From Marchantia polymorpha subsp. ruderalis (lineage: Eukaryota; Streptophyta; Marchantiopsida; Marchantiales; Marchantiaceae): a DNA stretch of 64,000 nt. Below the pieces are notes generated by a model. The model searched no databases and had not been told where the DNA came from. It saw nothing but the letters and a program-made list of their open reading frames with translations. The DNA is taken from contig AP031353.1 of the NCBI GenBank assembly GCA_037833965.1, forward strand, positions 15,936,501 to 16,000,500. The letters run 5' to 3'. Shown piece after piece: positions 13,764 through 26,567 of the stretch; the stretch's first letter is position 1; every line of letters begins with the position of its first letter. The translations under genes were made by a program, and so were the position numbers.

Positions 13764-15126
13764 ATCTCTGCTTGTTTATATTCTGTTCCAATTGAAATAT
13801 CACCTTCATTTCATGACTAATCTCAAGGTCTAAGATTCGACTGGAGGATATTTTCTAGCAGCAAATTTTTCAATTTCGAGTTCTTTATAACTTCTTATAG
13901 AATCTTTTCTAGTCAAATTCTTCCATGAAATCAAAACATTTTAAAACATAACACTGTTAATGACAGTCTCCACATGATTTTGATAAAAGATTACCATGAT
14001 TCAATTTTGAAGTAAAATCTTTTTTGTTATATGGCTTACCACACATTACACACAACTTCGCAATGATTGATTGTTGACTTACAAATATCGGAGATGATAT
14101 CACAATAATTCCGTGTGAATCATCTTCACATTTGGCCTTGTGTGTCCAAATTGTCCTAAAAATATATCAAAACCGTGATGGATTCCATTGTAAATTGATT
14201 ACATGGATGAAATGAAGTCGGTGAGTCACATTAAATTCTTGAAGTAAATTCTCCACTCCTATATGTTAAGTTGAATATGCTCGGCAAGACAATCTTATGT
14301 ACTAGGCTGACGTATCTTAATCTTCATCTAAAATTGTGATAAAAGGCCCCTTTCAATATGAGACAATTTATATTTGTTCTGACTTGATCATTTGATGATC
14401 AAGTCAGAACAAACGAGCATCTTTCTCTCAAATACTCTTCCAGATATTTGCTTTAACTACTCCACATCATATTTTGCTAGTTCTCAATTGTGCAAAGAAG
14501 TTTTAAAATGAAAGTTTGGCATTTCGTACTAAGCGCTAATTCTCAAAGTTAGAATTAAAGTACTCGAGTCCTAATCTTCCTTGGCTAAACATTATTAGTT
14601 TGACTAGTCTCATATTCATGATTGAAAAGAAAACGCCAAACTGCTTCAAAGTTTGGGAATATAGTCACAAGACTGTCTTGTGAAGACATTACTCTGTATG
14701 AGACTTTTAAATCTTTTACAGGGGATATGGAAATAGACTCCATTATCTTGAAGAGTCCTGATGTTATTTTCTTTGACATATATACTAGAAGCAGTCGACT
14801 ATTTCCATTGTATCGGCCAACTTAACGATAAATAACAGGACTTCAAGTACTGCCGGCAGTAGAGGTCAACTCTATTGTCAAGCAAAGTCGGGTGCGATCA
14901 GATTAGACCCGTCGCAAATACTAACACACGTTGGAACTTGACACAGGTCTCGAAGGTAGCTTGAGTTGAAACGTTCAAAGACCAACCCTGAACATGTCCC
15001 TCGCCTAACAGAAGCACGCGTGGAAATTAGTTGTGAAGGCAGTCACTACGAGTCCTACGGTGATGTAAAAAGTAGACGGTCTTACGTATCAAAGCCGAGA
15101 TCGTAAAGTTTTCACATCTGTCGAGC
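13764..15126. other. Intergenic DNA upstream of the first P450
   Basis: No coding signal. The stretch contains the 18-bp inverted repeat at 14,373-14,413, and its final part holds the promoter of the P450 gene at 15.3 kb. Confidence 0.5.
14373..14413. repeat. Perfect 18-bp inverted repeat
   Basis: Arms TTTGTTCTGACTTGATCA (14,373-14,390) and its exact reverse complement (14,396-14,413) flank a 5-bp loop TTTGA. Pairing stops abruptly on both sides. It lies about 0.9 kb upstream of the P450 start. Confidence 0.95.
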
Positions 15127-15135
15127 TATAAAAGG
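15127..15135 (+). promoter_or_regulatory. TATA box of the first P450 gene
   Basis: TATAAAAGG lies 198 bp upstream of the P450 ATG at 15,325. A start site about 30 bp downstream would leave a 5' leader of roughly 165 nt. The motif is canonical and no other gene nearby could use it. Confidence 0.7.
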
Positions 15136-15324
15136 GACAGCTCTCCGAAGTTTGGAAAATATTGTCCTCTCATTTGGGTCTGAGAACGAGCAGTTCAGGA
15201 TCTGAGGCGTGTTTGAACATCCAGGAGCTGAGGAAGATATCAGATCTGCTGCTCTGAGCAATTCGTAGGACCAGTTATTACTCACCAAATCCTTGCGGCG
15301 GAGGAAAAAAAATCAAGGAGCACG

Positions 15325-17628
15325 ATGAGTTCCATCTTCAATGCAGATTTTGGTAGTCTCAGCACTCAGCAGGTAGTCATTGCAGCAGTGACAGCGATAT
15401 TTGGAATTTGGGTTTTGATAAATGTCATGCAAAAGAAGAAAAGACTCCCGCCCGGACCTCGAGGATTGCCCGTGATCGGACACCTTCACATGCTTGCCGG
15501 CTCTTCTCACCAGAATATGATGGACTTGGCAAAGAAGTATGGGCATATTTTATACCTGAAATTGGGCTCCCACCCAGCCATCTTCATTTCGTCCGTTGAG
15601 CTGGCGAAGGATGTTCTGAAAGACCAGGACCAGCATTTCGCCTCTCGTCGTCTCTTCATTACCGGCAAGATTCTAGCCTACGACAACCAATCAACGTCGC
15701 TGGCGCAATATGGAGAGAAATGGCGCTTCATGCGTAAAATCATCTCCCAGGAACTCGTTTCTGCAAAGCGCATCGAGCAAGCTCAGGTATGCCTCTAATC
15801 TCATGCAGATGCTACCTGCTTTCAATCGCTATATATTTTTTGTCGTCATGGGCATTAACGAGCATCAGGCAGATTTGTCCACTCGCATGGATCTTCCCCT
15901 TCCGACTGAAATTACTATAATGGGTGGCCTCAACCGTGGAGGATTCACAGCATACTTATTCTGTGCATCCCCACTTCCGTGGTTTAAGCACACTGGTGTA
16001 ATGTTCAGAAGCCTAAGGGCAAGATAGGCAAGAACCAGAAAATAACTCCACAAAAGTGTCCTTTCGAAGACGCAGGGCAGTTTTTCCAAATCATCCATCG
16101 ACGTCGAATTCTCTCGTCTGCAGCGCGATCTGAAATATCTTGAGTTCTATTCTTACATAAGTCGGTCAAGCTTGGTCCGTCTTTAAAAGCCTTTGTTGTC
16201 TCAGAGTCTTTAAATATTGGTCTGAGTCGTTACGAGTGTACGAGTGTTGCGAGATGTATAAACTTGCAGCGCTCGATTGATCACGGAGCTTGCAACATGG
16301 ATGGAATCTGATGATATGGCTTCGCTGTGTCTGTTGCGATCTACAGCACATCAGAGTCGAGGAAGTGGCTAATACACTCGAGGAGATTCTGAACGAGGGT
16401 CAGGATGGGAAACTTGTAAATTTCGACATGAAGCTTGCACAGTTGGTTTTGAATCAAACCACTAGATTCAACTTCAGCAGGTCATATTATGGGAAAAAGC
16501 GTGACACAGTCGAAGATAACGCCGAAGAGTTTCAAGGTATCGTGAAGTTATTGGGTGGCACGCCGTTCTTCCTGGTAGGAGAGTTCTTCCCCTTCTTGTT
16601 GGCGTTCGATATCGGTGGTGTCGAAAAGAAAATGAGAGCACAGGGGGCAAAGGCTGATGAATTCTACACCAAAATTGTCGAAGGCCATCGACGTGATGAA
16701 GCCAAAAACGCCGACAAGCCCAAGGATTTCGTGGATGTAATGTTGGCTTATCAAAAAGATCCGAAGAACAACATTAACGATGGCCAAATCAAAGCTGCTA
16801 TTCAGGTACGTGATATCTCGCTAGATGTACTTGCCAAGTTCATGGATCTCCAATGAATTGCATGCGCAGCCTTAAAAACAAACACCGTCAAGCGCGAGCT
16901 TAGTCACCTGCTCACACAGTCTCTTTCTGATTAATTGAAAACGAAGTTTTGATTAGTCAACACACGCTCTCATCTGACAGGATATTATCGTGGCGTCATC
17001 AAGCACGAGCTCAGCTTCCATGCTGTGGATTTTGGCGGAGCTTCTTAAACAGCCAGCTGTCATGCGGAAACTTCAGCAAGAACTAGACGACGTGGTCGGA
17101 AGGGACAGACTCGTCGAGGAGTCAGACATCGCCAACCTGCCATATCTGAAATGTATTGTGAAGGAGGTGTTCCGACTGCACCCGGTGCTGCCTCTGCTCG
17201 TTCCCCATTTCAACGAGGAGGAGAGGACTGTTGGCGGCTACGACATTCCTGCCAAGACTCTCGTCTTTGTCAACGTGTATGCGATCGGCAGAGACCCTAC
17301 AATCTGGGAGGACCCCTTGCTCTTCAACCCTGACAGATTCATTGACAGCAAGATGGACGTAAAAGGTCAAAACTTCGAGCTTTTGCCTTTTGGCTCGGGT
17401 CGAAGAATGTGCGTGGGTTACAACTTGGGCCTGATCACTGTGGAATACGGCATAGCTCAGCTCTGCCATGCTCTAGAGATTTCTCTTCCCGAGGGTATGA
17501 GTCCCAAAGACATACGCATGACGGAATCTCCTGGAACATCAGTCACCAGAGAAGATCCTCTTCACGTCCGTGTTTCTCCCCGTCTACCCTCTCATGTTTA
17601 CGCAAAGGCAGGAATAGAGCTCTCTTAA
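15325..17628 (+). CDS. Cytochrome P450, clan 71 type, three exons
   Basis: Predicted membrane-anchored haem monooxygenase of the endoplasmic reticulum; the substrate is unknown. Exons are 15,325-15,786, 16,347-16,805 and 16,981-17,628, all joined in phase 0 by GT-AG introns, giving 522 residues, a normal length. Visible in order: hydrophobic anchor at about 16-35, proline hinge LPPGPRG at 41-47, C-helix WRFMR at 133-137, I-helix from 308, K-helix KEVFR with Glu369 and Arg372, FNPDRF at 422-427, and haem-binding PFGSGRRMCVG with Cys451. The I-helix is odd: it reads VASSSTSSASMLW where family members usually have A/G-G-x-D/E-T and E-W, so the acidic residue is replaced by Ser315 while Thr316 remains. 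All other hallmarks are intact. The first intron acceptor was chosen because only 16,347 keeps the frame. A TATA box lies 198 bp upstream. The exact CYP family cannot be assigned by eye. Confidence 0.93.
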
Positions 17629-19730
17629 GCTCTAGCTCGACAGCACAGTCTTGATTGACAGTTTCACATTTCTAGATAGGCCAACAAGTATTCTCGAGCT
17701 TGGGCTTGCGGGGCAAGATTTTAAGGAAATCTTATAAGAGAGCACAAAATATTGTCGGGGGAAACATGAAATTCCGTAAATCTTTCGGCAATGTTTCATA
17801 CATTTGAAGATCTTCAATTTTATTTGGTTGGGAGTTCAGGGAGGTTATCTCATCATTGCAATCTAGAGGATTTTACCAAACAATTCAATAACTTAGCTGT
17901 AGGATAGGTGATGAGACACGGGAGTATTTTTCTGTGCCAGTCGGCCATTTCCCATCAAAATCTCAATTCTGAAAGGTAATATGGAGATATTAGTTTCTAA
18001 AGTATGGATTATTAAACCGTTGTGTAGCCCAACTTAGTGAATAGACTATTTGACACGAACTTTGTGTTTGATTCTTCTACACGTCGTCTCGGTGTCAATG
18101 GTTGCTCGAAACACATATTATTGTCTACGTGGAGGTTGCTGCCCTCTGTAATTCCGGTCACCAATGTAGTCTTCCTCCGATTCGTCGAAAGAAAAAATCA
18201 ACTTTCCGGTCAAGGTCTTGCAATCATCCGGAGATTTGTTGAGGAACTAACGATTTGAGGTGAATATCTTCATGGTTTCCTTACTCGCCAATTTGATAGC
18301 TGACCGACACTTGGGACTGATACGCACATTCGTCAGTACTCTATCCGACTGACGTTGAAAAAGTAGGTGATTTCTATCACGGGAGATAAGCAATGGCTCA
18401 GGATATTTCACGCTTTTCACAAGCTCTGGATCCATCCACCAATCTAAGTAAGCAATATCACCTTTCGAACAAAAGAAATACATTGGAATTTTTTAGACTT
18501 ATTGACAAATTCAAGCATCACCAGTGGATACAATGGTTCAAATCTCAGCCAAGAGACCTCAGCTCTTGCAATGTTTGATTCCCCTTCCTCGCTGGTGATC
18601 ACCACGCCACACACACCAGGGCTTGCCCCGACGAGCGCCGTCACTATTAGAGACTCAAACAAGGTATCGACCCTGACCATTGCGCACTGTGATGCCATCG
18701 GTTGTGGCATCGTTTCTTCATATGGAAGTTTCTTCACTCATGATTGTTTGGATATGTCAATTGCATCCATGGGCACCAACCATGTTCAGAAAAGGTTAGT
18801 CTTTATTCCTATTCGCGGGCGTTTTAGAAACCACATGCTTTCTGATTCTCTTTATTATGAGGGCCCGATTCAAACTTTCTGCAGCTCTTCTGAAGGGTCT
18901 GAAAGTGTTTTATCGATGAAGAATCGTGAGTTTAGTGAACGGCAGTCATGAGGTAGGTAGTATGAGCAAGTTTGGTGATATCCAAGAAGGGAAATTTTAA
19001 GTTCCGTGTCAGGCCATACTACCGACTGATGTCAAATCCACGTTGGTTCAAGCATCTACCAAAAGCTCCTTCAGTTTTTCGCTCTCAATAGAAAGTTTCT
19101 TGTCCCGATTTAGTTCTTTCAACATCAAAGAGGAAAACAGTCCCAAAGCTATACTAGTAGTTGACCAGTCTGCTTTCTACGTCAGATTCTAGCTCAATAA
19201 TCCCATGATTTCTCTTAAAATTCATCCATTTGACGTTTGGGGCTGACATCATTTGAAATTTTGTTGACACAAGCCCAGAGAAATAAATTCTACAAAACAT
19301 GCTTACCATAAAATCTGCAATATATAAGTAAAGACTGCGTGGAAGTCACTCAACAAACAAAACATCAGTAACTTTTGGTCAAGTAAGGCTATATGAGATT
19401 CGAACTGCATTCGAAATGGGTTTGTCGTTGTAAGAAATTATTTTAGGATACATACAGAACAGGTAGAATTATGAATAAAATCATTATAATTTTTTGTCTG
19501 AGAATTATTTAAATTTGATTATCATTCATTTCTCACCACCGCCTTGTTTTGTACATACTGAAATATGAAGTTGAATACCGCGAACAATACCGTATACAAA
19601 TTTCCAACTGTTTACTCAGTATAGAAAACTATCTGAAATATATACGCCATAACAAGTCTATAGATGTTCATTTGTTGCCAAATTTTATTTGACAGTTTTC
19701 TGACTCTAAGCCCTGTACTATTCTGAGCTT
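17629..19730. other. Intergenic DNA downstream of the first P450
   Basis: Presumably includes the P450 3' untranslated region in its first few hundred bases. A stretch at 18,444-18,951 is open on both strands (149 residues on plus, 97 on minus) and is less AT-rich than its surroundings, but neither translation shows a recognisable domain. I do not call it a gene. A TATATAAG element near 19,320 followed by CA-rich sequence resembles a weak promoter, with no gene behind it. Confidence 0.4.
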
Positions 19731-19753
19731 CTCTCTCTCTCTCTCTCTCTCTC
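19731..19753. repeat. (CT)n microsatellite
   Basis: Uninterrupted CT dinucleotide run of 23 bp. Confidence 0.98.
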
Positions 19754-22700
19754 GAAATAAAGAAGTCAAGATATTAGTGTCCGACACCTATCTTAACAAT
19801 TCAATCTTCATGGTGAAATAAGATTCAAAATGGTCTATCTGCATACAAAAAGAATGATTAAAAAAAAAATTGATGTTCACAAAGGAAGTGAAAATGATAA
19901 AGTAACGCCATCAAATTATTTTGCTAATATCCCAAGAAATGCATAAACCCTTTCAGTCAATTCTTGCATCAATATATGTTATTTCTTTTCGACACAAATG
20001 ACATGTAGGGACATGTCACTTTTTCATTCTGGTTTCCATCTCGTAAAAATCAGTTCTCTATAGATGTTTAACTCTCTGAGCTTCATATCACTTCAATCAC
20101 TTTTTTCTCATTTGTTTCGTGCGAATTATCAAAATCTAAGTACTCAACTTGATTCACATACTCCAAAAAAATTGTGAACCTTGTGGTAGGCCTTGTTGAT
20201 GAATTATAAATATCAAAGTAGAATATTCCAAATCCATTCAACTCAAATATGATCTCTTGATGTTCCTTTTATCTAGCTCTTGACGAAATATATGACATCC
20301 TCTTATATTTTCTTGCCGCAAGCTTGAATTTTGGAATAATTTTCTCAATGCAAATTATCTACCACCAGACTGAATATCTGGAATACTGCGAGTGATTATG
20401 ATGCAGAACAATGACAAAAACATCTTTTCTATCAAGTAGCTTCTTTTGGACTTCCGGTGTTAAAAAAGCATACCGCCATGATAGCAAATGATTTCCTCCT
20501 GAAACTTGATATTGACTATGTGAAAAATAGGGATATCAAGTGGATACAATACATGTTCTTCGAGTCATCCACAATTAGTCTCATTTTAGTGATCAAAATC
20601 TTGATTTTCATATATTTTTTCGATTGTATGTTTTGATTTCTTCGAAGTGTTGCATTTTTTGACATTATCTACCATAACTCGAATATGATGCAAACAAGAA
20701 CTTCAAAACACTCATCTTAACTTCATATTTATTTATACAAACCCAAAGACATAAACTTAGTAAGCATTCGAGAATCGAATAATATTATGCATGATTCCAA
20801 AAGTAATAAGTGAACCTTGAATTGTATAGGTAGATAGAAGGAAAGTTGGAAATTATGAAAAGTACATTTAGCTTTCATATAAAGACGAGGAGTTTAAAAA
20901 AAAATCCTTGAGAGAGAGAACAGAAAAAGCTTGAGTAACTTGACGAGTACACTGAACACACAATAAGCTGAGGTAAAGTTCCAAAAGTTGAGTAGTCTAG
21001 ATTAAAGAAAACTTCCACACTAAAATCATAGGAACTAGGAAGGATTTATAACTTCCACATATTACTTGACCTAGGAAGCCCCTACAAGAACTTTTACTCA
21101 CGATTAGAAAGATTTTGGAGAAAGTTCTAGAACAAGAACTAGTGTGCTTCTATTAGAACTTCCTTGGACCTCAAAAGTGGTTACACCAAAATAAAATAGT
21201 ACCTTCGGATGTACCTTTTAGAGTTACTACGCGGGGTTATTCGAGATGTCAAGAATATATATAAAGCCTCAAACTCGGGGATATAAAAATGTTCCTGGAG
21301 AAAATACAATCGGGAGCTGGTCCCAAAGCAATAGGAAGCGTGATACGAAATATGCCCAACTGGATAAGAATCGAAAGCCAAAGCTGCCAAGAAAGTTGAG
21401 AAATTGATTTTGTCTTATCTACACTTGACTAAGATAGTCAAGAATATCATATTGATAAAATGATGAGCTGAGGGACAGCTATTTCCCAGGTTGAACAGCG
21501 AAAGTAGCTAATTCATGGAGTTGATTCAGGCAATGGATTTGGTAGCTCAAGGTAAGAATTAAGTTAGAACCAGCTCGACATTATATTACATTATAAAAAC
21601 CATTGATAATAAGTTCACCAAAGATGGTCTCACTTGCATAAGTTGGGCTATGGTGTTGTTGATTCATACAATACTGCTGCCTTTGAATTCAGCACATTTT
21701 CTGGGCTATCAGTACCGTGACTGTCCAAAGTACAAACAGAAGTGTAACTCACCATCATGAATCTCAACACAATTTGCCATTAGATTCCCTTGGCAACAGA
21801 TATTTCATTTACTCCAACGGGAAACACTCACAAAGTTTGTGTGTTTCGAGAGGAGAAGATGTCCCTAAATGGAAAAAATCATGTTTTAAGTAGCTTCTAT
21901 TTTGACAAAACATTACAATACAGATAACACACACGTTTGAAGCATCATATCCACACATGCAGGGCACATCTCTATAAACCATGGAAACGAAGAATTTGGG
22001 CTCCTTATATATATGTCCACCCTTAAAGGGAATATGAGGCATACTCAGCCAAGATTTCAAAAGCCATTAGTGTCAACGATGAAGAAAGAGTTCTGATAAT
22101 TAAAGTAATCAGCGAATTGCTGTTGCTGTAGGTTGGTGGTTATTGAAGTAAACTAATTATTTACAACTTCGTCATCTTCCTTGTCTGCTTTGCTAGTTCT
22201 TCCTCCACTTTCGCCAGCATCGCTGAGTCTTGCAATTGACGTGCTTGGCCGAGCTGATGAGACTGCCTGTCATTCAAATAACCAGCAAATTCTTCCGCAT
22301 GCTGACGACAATGCTATTTGTCATCTTCTCCGTGAAAAGACGAGGGTAGATTCAGCTGAGACTGAAATGTAGATGAAGAAAAGAGACACAGAAGTTTTCG
22401 AAAACCTGCTACTGCCTCTAGACAGTCTCAGTTTCTGAGTCCTGGATTTTAAGAACGATTCATCGCCTTAAGATACTCATTCTATCGCATCTATGACCTG
22501 TTATCGATTCAGCGGATTTGATTCGACCGAAGTCGACGGTATATATCTCACCTATCAAGTGGATGAAGATACATCAGATATATTTTTTTAGTTGTATGTG
22601 TGTTGAATACGCACCACGAGCTTGGATTCTGGATTCTGAAAAGCCCTTCCACGATGTGCGGCGGATCGATAAAATCAGTCACTGAACGTGCACTCCACCA

Positions 22701-24776
22701 TGACCAGCGTCTTCTCTGCTCTGCTGTCGCTTCGGCTAATGATTCGAAGAACACGATAAGGTGGTAGTATCTCATGGGTCTCAGGCAGCAGGCGATATTC
22801 AGTTCAGGATTTTCCCACATATTGCCGTTCAGGTCCAGGTGAGGGAGGAAACGCCGCACTTGCAAAATCTGAGTTAATTCGGTGGATTACATAACACACA
22901 TTAAGCTACGACTCCCTCCCACAGAACACTGGTATCTGGAAGCTAGTCATCACGTTGCGTCACGAAGCGTCAAGTTGTTCTCGCTCTGTGAACACACGAT
23001 TTGGCTGTGAGCAGGAGAATTATTTGGCAAGGAGGAGGAGGAGGAATGCTAAAGTACTTCAGCGCGATCCAGCTTGAGCGTTGAGGGGCTCACAGCTCGA
23101 GCGAGATTCGTGATCACAGCATCAGCATGAACGACGATGGAGTGTTGATCAAGACCGAATGCCGGGAAGACTGGTAGAGATTGATGAACCCTCGCATGAG
23201 CCTTTTCTGTTTCTGCTTCTTAATGAGATGACTTCCGAAGAGTTCGTGGGATCCAAAGAGGTCATGGATTCTCTTTGACGCCTCCTCCTGATCGCTCATC
23301 TCCACAAACCTATCCAACTTAGGACGAGAGGCTAAAAGCCCTGAACCTGTGACCTCTGATCAGAATTTTAAATTGCAGGATAAATCTCCTGTCGTCAAAC
23401 GCAAAACAGAGGACTCGGACACGCTGGAATCCGGACTCACCGAAAAAGAACTCCTCGTGCAGATGCCTATTTCACGAGATACTCATCACGAAGCTCACAA
23501 TTGACTACTTCCTCCGCATTTCCCTTCTAAATGAGCATTCAGATAACAACGAATGGCTTATCCAAGCGTCACCACATCTTCACCTGCTTTACACACCTGC
23601 TTTCTAATCTCAGATATCCGCCAGGAGTCGGCCTGCAATGAATTCTCCATTAATGGCATAAGGATGCGAAGAGGCATTCAGTCAACGAGGGGAAGAAGAC
23701 TGAGGTCGGGAAGGTTCGACCTTTGGGATGGCGTGTGTTCGTTGGACTTTTTAATTCCCAGATACGCAGAGCGAGGAAGTTCTGCTAGCGAGCCTGGTCA
23801 TGGCCTGCAAGCCAGGCGGAGTGAGCGGGAGTTTAGGTTTCCGCGAGCAATTAGTAGTAGTAGCACTACCTGGTCAGTGGAATCAGTCCAAATCCCCGTC
23901 CGAGGCCGTGCTGCTCTGAGTTGGTCTAGTCGGAAGGAGCTAGGCCGGCTGGGGAGCTGGTTTCGGTGGACGAGCGAGCACCCACTCCCCCATTCTGGAT
24001 CGAGGATCTGAAATGGATCTGTCATGTTGAAGTAGGGCAAATTAGAGCTTGAACGCAGTAGATCGGGCTGACAATATTTCCGCACATTGCAACGCAGAAG
24101 GGATAGCCGCATTTGAAATCCGACAAGATTCAGCAATTTGGGGTCCAAGGTCAGCTAGGAGATTCTGGATGGTGCACATCCTGTCGAGCGGGATTCAACC
24201 TTGTAATTCGTCGACGTGACCAGTTTTTTCCGACCTTACAATAGGTACGAGTGCTGGTGGCTACTTACTACTACCACTGCTGCAGAGAATATGGTTTTGC
24301 TGAATGATCTGGAGTGCTAAGATCCATCAATTTATCCACTCATCAATCAAATCCTGTCGTTTTGACATGGAGAACAATTCGATCCTGAGATGTCCTTCGA
24401 TCAAGCACATGCTAGTTTTTCGGCTACGCTGCGCCCAGGGCTTGGAGTCTCCAGAATTTACTTTGTAGCGTTAACAATTAAATGCACGCGGAGATTGGAA
24501 GACTGATGTGCTTGAGCGGATCGATGCCATGAGTACTCTGTGCAGACGAGATGAGATAGTTTGTTGACAGAAGATTACGAGTATAACGAGGAGGATTGCA
24601 GATCCCTTGAGCTGCGGCTGATCAATTGTTGAAAGTTTATGCTCACCGCCACAAAATTTCCATTTAGTGGAGCCAGTAAAATGAGGCCTTCCAGTGGAGG
24701 CTCATCTTGAAATTGACCGTCTTACTGAATTTCATAGCTCTGCATAAAGCTGTGATCTACAGGTCGGTTTTGCTCG
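19754..24776. other. Intergenic DNA, no gene supported
   Basis: From 19.8 to 22.1 kb the sequence is AT-rich and repetitive in texture, without a coding signal. From 22.5 to 24.7 kb it is clearly more GC-rich and may be the 5' region of the membrane-protein gene at 24.8 kb. A possible splice acceptor (CTACAG) at 24,756-24,761 would allow an intron in that gene's 5' leader. No TATA box was recognised. Confidence 0.4.
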
Positions 24777-25586
24777 ATGGAGGTCATAAAGGTCAGAATG
24801 TCCAAAGGACAGAACGCATTGGCTGTCACACATCAAACTTTGGCGGAGTTCCATAGCCTGATCAAATCGGCCCGGTTCCACTTGGAATCCTCATCCGTCG
24901 TGCTGCATCCACTGATCCGGGCTCCCGTGCTGGGAGTGGCAGACACGGCGTACTGGACGGTGATGTTAATGGCAGGGCTCGTCGTCGTCGCCGTGTTCTG
25001 CCTGGTCTTGTTGTTCCTCGCCTTGGTACTCTTGGTTCCCTGCACATTCGTCTTCATCAAGGTGATCAACTACGTTCCATCCGATGAACAAACTTACGAA
25101 GATAATGTGGTCGGCACATCCATCGCCCTGAGCAGCGTCGCCTTTCCCCTCCTCATGTCTGCCATTGCCAATCTCGTCTACCTCAAGTACCCACATTTGG
25201 AACAATTGGAGTTTATGGCCGGATTTTACGACCCACTCCCTCTGACATTGCAGATGCTTGTGTCGTATGGTCTCCTGGAGCTGGGCCTGGTGGCCCTCGT
25301 GCTCTTAACCTTCGACTTCTGCGTCGTGATGTACTGGGGTGGCTTTGCGATGACTTCGGTCCTGCAATTCGGAATTGAGGTGCTCTGGCAAATGCCTTGG
25401 TATCTCTTGGTGGCGGCTGCCGTCCCGCTCTCGTTCCTGGCCGTAGTCTTGTACCGCAAGTGCAAGCGGTTGTTCGAGCTCGAGGTTGTGGACGAAGAGC
25501 GTCCAGAGGAATTCTGGTTTGGATCGGAGGAGAATGACACGCAAGCCCTGCAGCATGAAGGCATGATCCATTCCACAATGGTTTAA
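24777..25586 (+). CDS. Multi-pass membrane protein, family not recognised
   Basis: An uninterrupted 269-codon frame from ATG to TAA with strongly GC-rich third positions, unlike the AT-rich flanks, so I regard it as a real single-exon gene. About 55 polar residues come first. Hydrophobic stretches follow at about 58-95 (possibly two passes, ending in FIKVINYV), 113-135, 155-185 and 203-225. The last is followed by a basic stop-transfer segment, YRKCKR. The acidic C-terminal tail of about 40 residues contains EVVDEERPEEFW and ends HSTMV. Four to five transmembrane helices are likely, with the tail probably cytosolic by the positive-inside rule. I recognise no motif of a transporter, channel or enzyme and propose no function. 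Long open frames on the opposite strand are by-products of its codon bias. Confidence 0.8.
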   Translation: MEVIKVRMSKGQNALAVTHQTLAEFHSLIKSARFHLESSSVVLHPLIRAPVLGVADTAYWTVMLMAGLVVVAVFCLVLLFLALVLLVPCTFVFIKVINYVPSDEQTYEDNVVGTSIALSSVAFPLLMSAIANLVYLKYPHLEQLEFMAGFYDPLPLTLQMLVSYGLLELGLVALVLLTFDFCVVMYWGGFAMTSVLQFGIEVLWQMPWYLLVAAAVPLSFLAVVLYRKCKRLFELEVVDEERPEEFWFGSEENDTQALQHEGMIHSTMV

Positions 25587-26482
25587 AATGTTCATCCTTT
25601 GGAATGCTATGAAACTCTCTTATTGTGTACATAGTTCCCCTGCTCCTAGTCCCTTGAAGCATCGACCGATGTACCTCCCTCTGTTCATGCCATGAATTCG
25701 GCTCCTCTCATCTATGTGGACACTGAGTGTATGTATTCTGTGCTCGGATTCTGATGTGTAGCCCGACTTGTCAATTCGCCTGTGCCGAACTCTTATCATA
25801 AGTGGTACGAGAACTTCTGGGCTTCCACTCATACACCTAGCCTCGGAGACCGCCTTTTGGGAAGACGGGATCTCCAAGATTAGAGCTCCGGTTGGCTGCA
25901 AAATTGATGTATACTCTATTTGTTGTTGGATTGAAAAGGCAATCCACTTTAGGAAATCAGCTCCCATTTGGTGACTCGATCAGTTGAAGTGATGCGGCTG
26001 AGGAGACTCTGAAATGTAAATAGGCTCGTAAAAGTACTCGAGAAAAGAAAGAAAAGAGATAAGAATCTACTGGGAGCAATAAATCCCGTTGGTAGTGATA
26101 AAGGTGCCATGAGACCAGATTGGAACCTTCCTTTAAGACTAGCATTCTTCAGGATGCTCATGATTGATGAATGATCGTTTTGGCTCTCTTCTACTCCTCC
26201 ACTTCTCATTTATGCGTAATGTCAGGCTCCCAAGCTTCTGGTGACTGATATTCAATGGCAGTACACTTCTGTATTACTCTTTCTCCACTTTTCCATCTGT
26301 ATCAATTCAAGAACTGGGCGATTGTAACATCTCTGATATCACGTGGATGACTTCTTTTGGTTCGATTCGCATCTGCAAGTCCGATCTTCTAATTCATTGT
26401 ACTGTCTGATGCGAACACCTCCGATTACAGAGTAAGGGCGGTATAGACAGCAGATGTAAAAACAAAAATCTTCCAACCCCCG
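25587..26482. other. 3' flank of the membrane-protein gene
   Basis: No coding signal. It probably contains the 3' untranslated region of the upstream gene. Confidence 0.45.
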
Positions 26483-26490
26483 TATAAATA
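26483..26490 (+). promoter_or_regulatory. Strong TATA box with an orphan short frame
   Basis: TATAAATA sits in a CCCCCGTATAAATACGCGC context, followed about 25-40 bp later by CAACGCAGCTCAATCACCAG, which looks like a plant transcription start region. The first ATG downstream opens only the 46-codon frame at 26,568-26,708. Confidence 0.5.
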
Positions 26491-26567
26491 CGCGCTTTTC
26501 AACGCAGCTCAATCACCAGCATATCTCGTACCGAAACTAAGAGAGCTTGCTTTTCGACCAGTTGTGA

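Noticed and set aside
18444-18951. Stretch open on both strands (149 and 97 codons)
   Set aside because: No domain, no splice or promoter support, and I cannot tell which strand, if either, is coding.
25213-25662. Several long minus-strand frames (up to 149 codons) opposite the membrane-protein gene
   Set aside because: They mirror the GC-rich third positions of the plus-strand gene, have no domain, and overlap each other in different frames.
26300-26400. tRNA-like B box (GGTTCGATTCG)
   Set aside because: No matching A box or cloverleaf could be built upstream.
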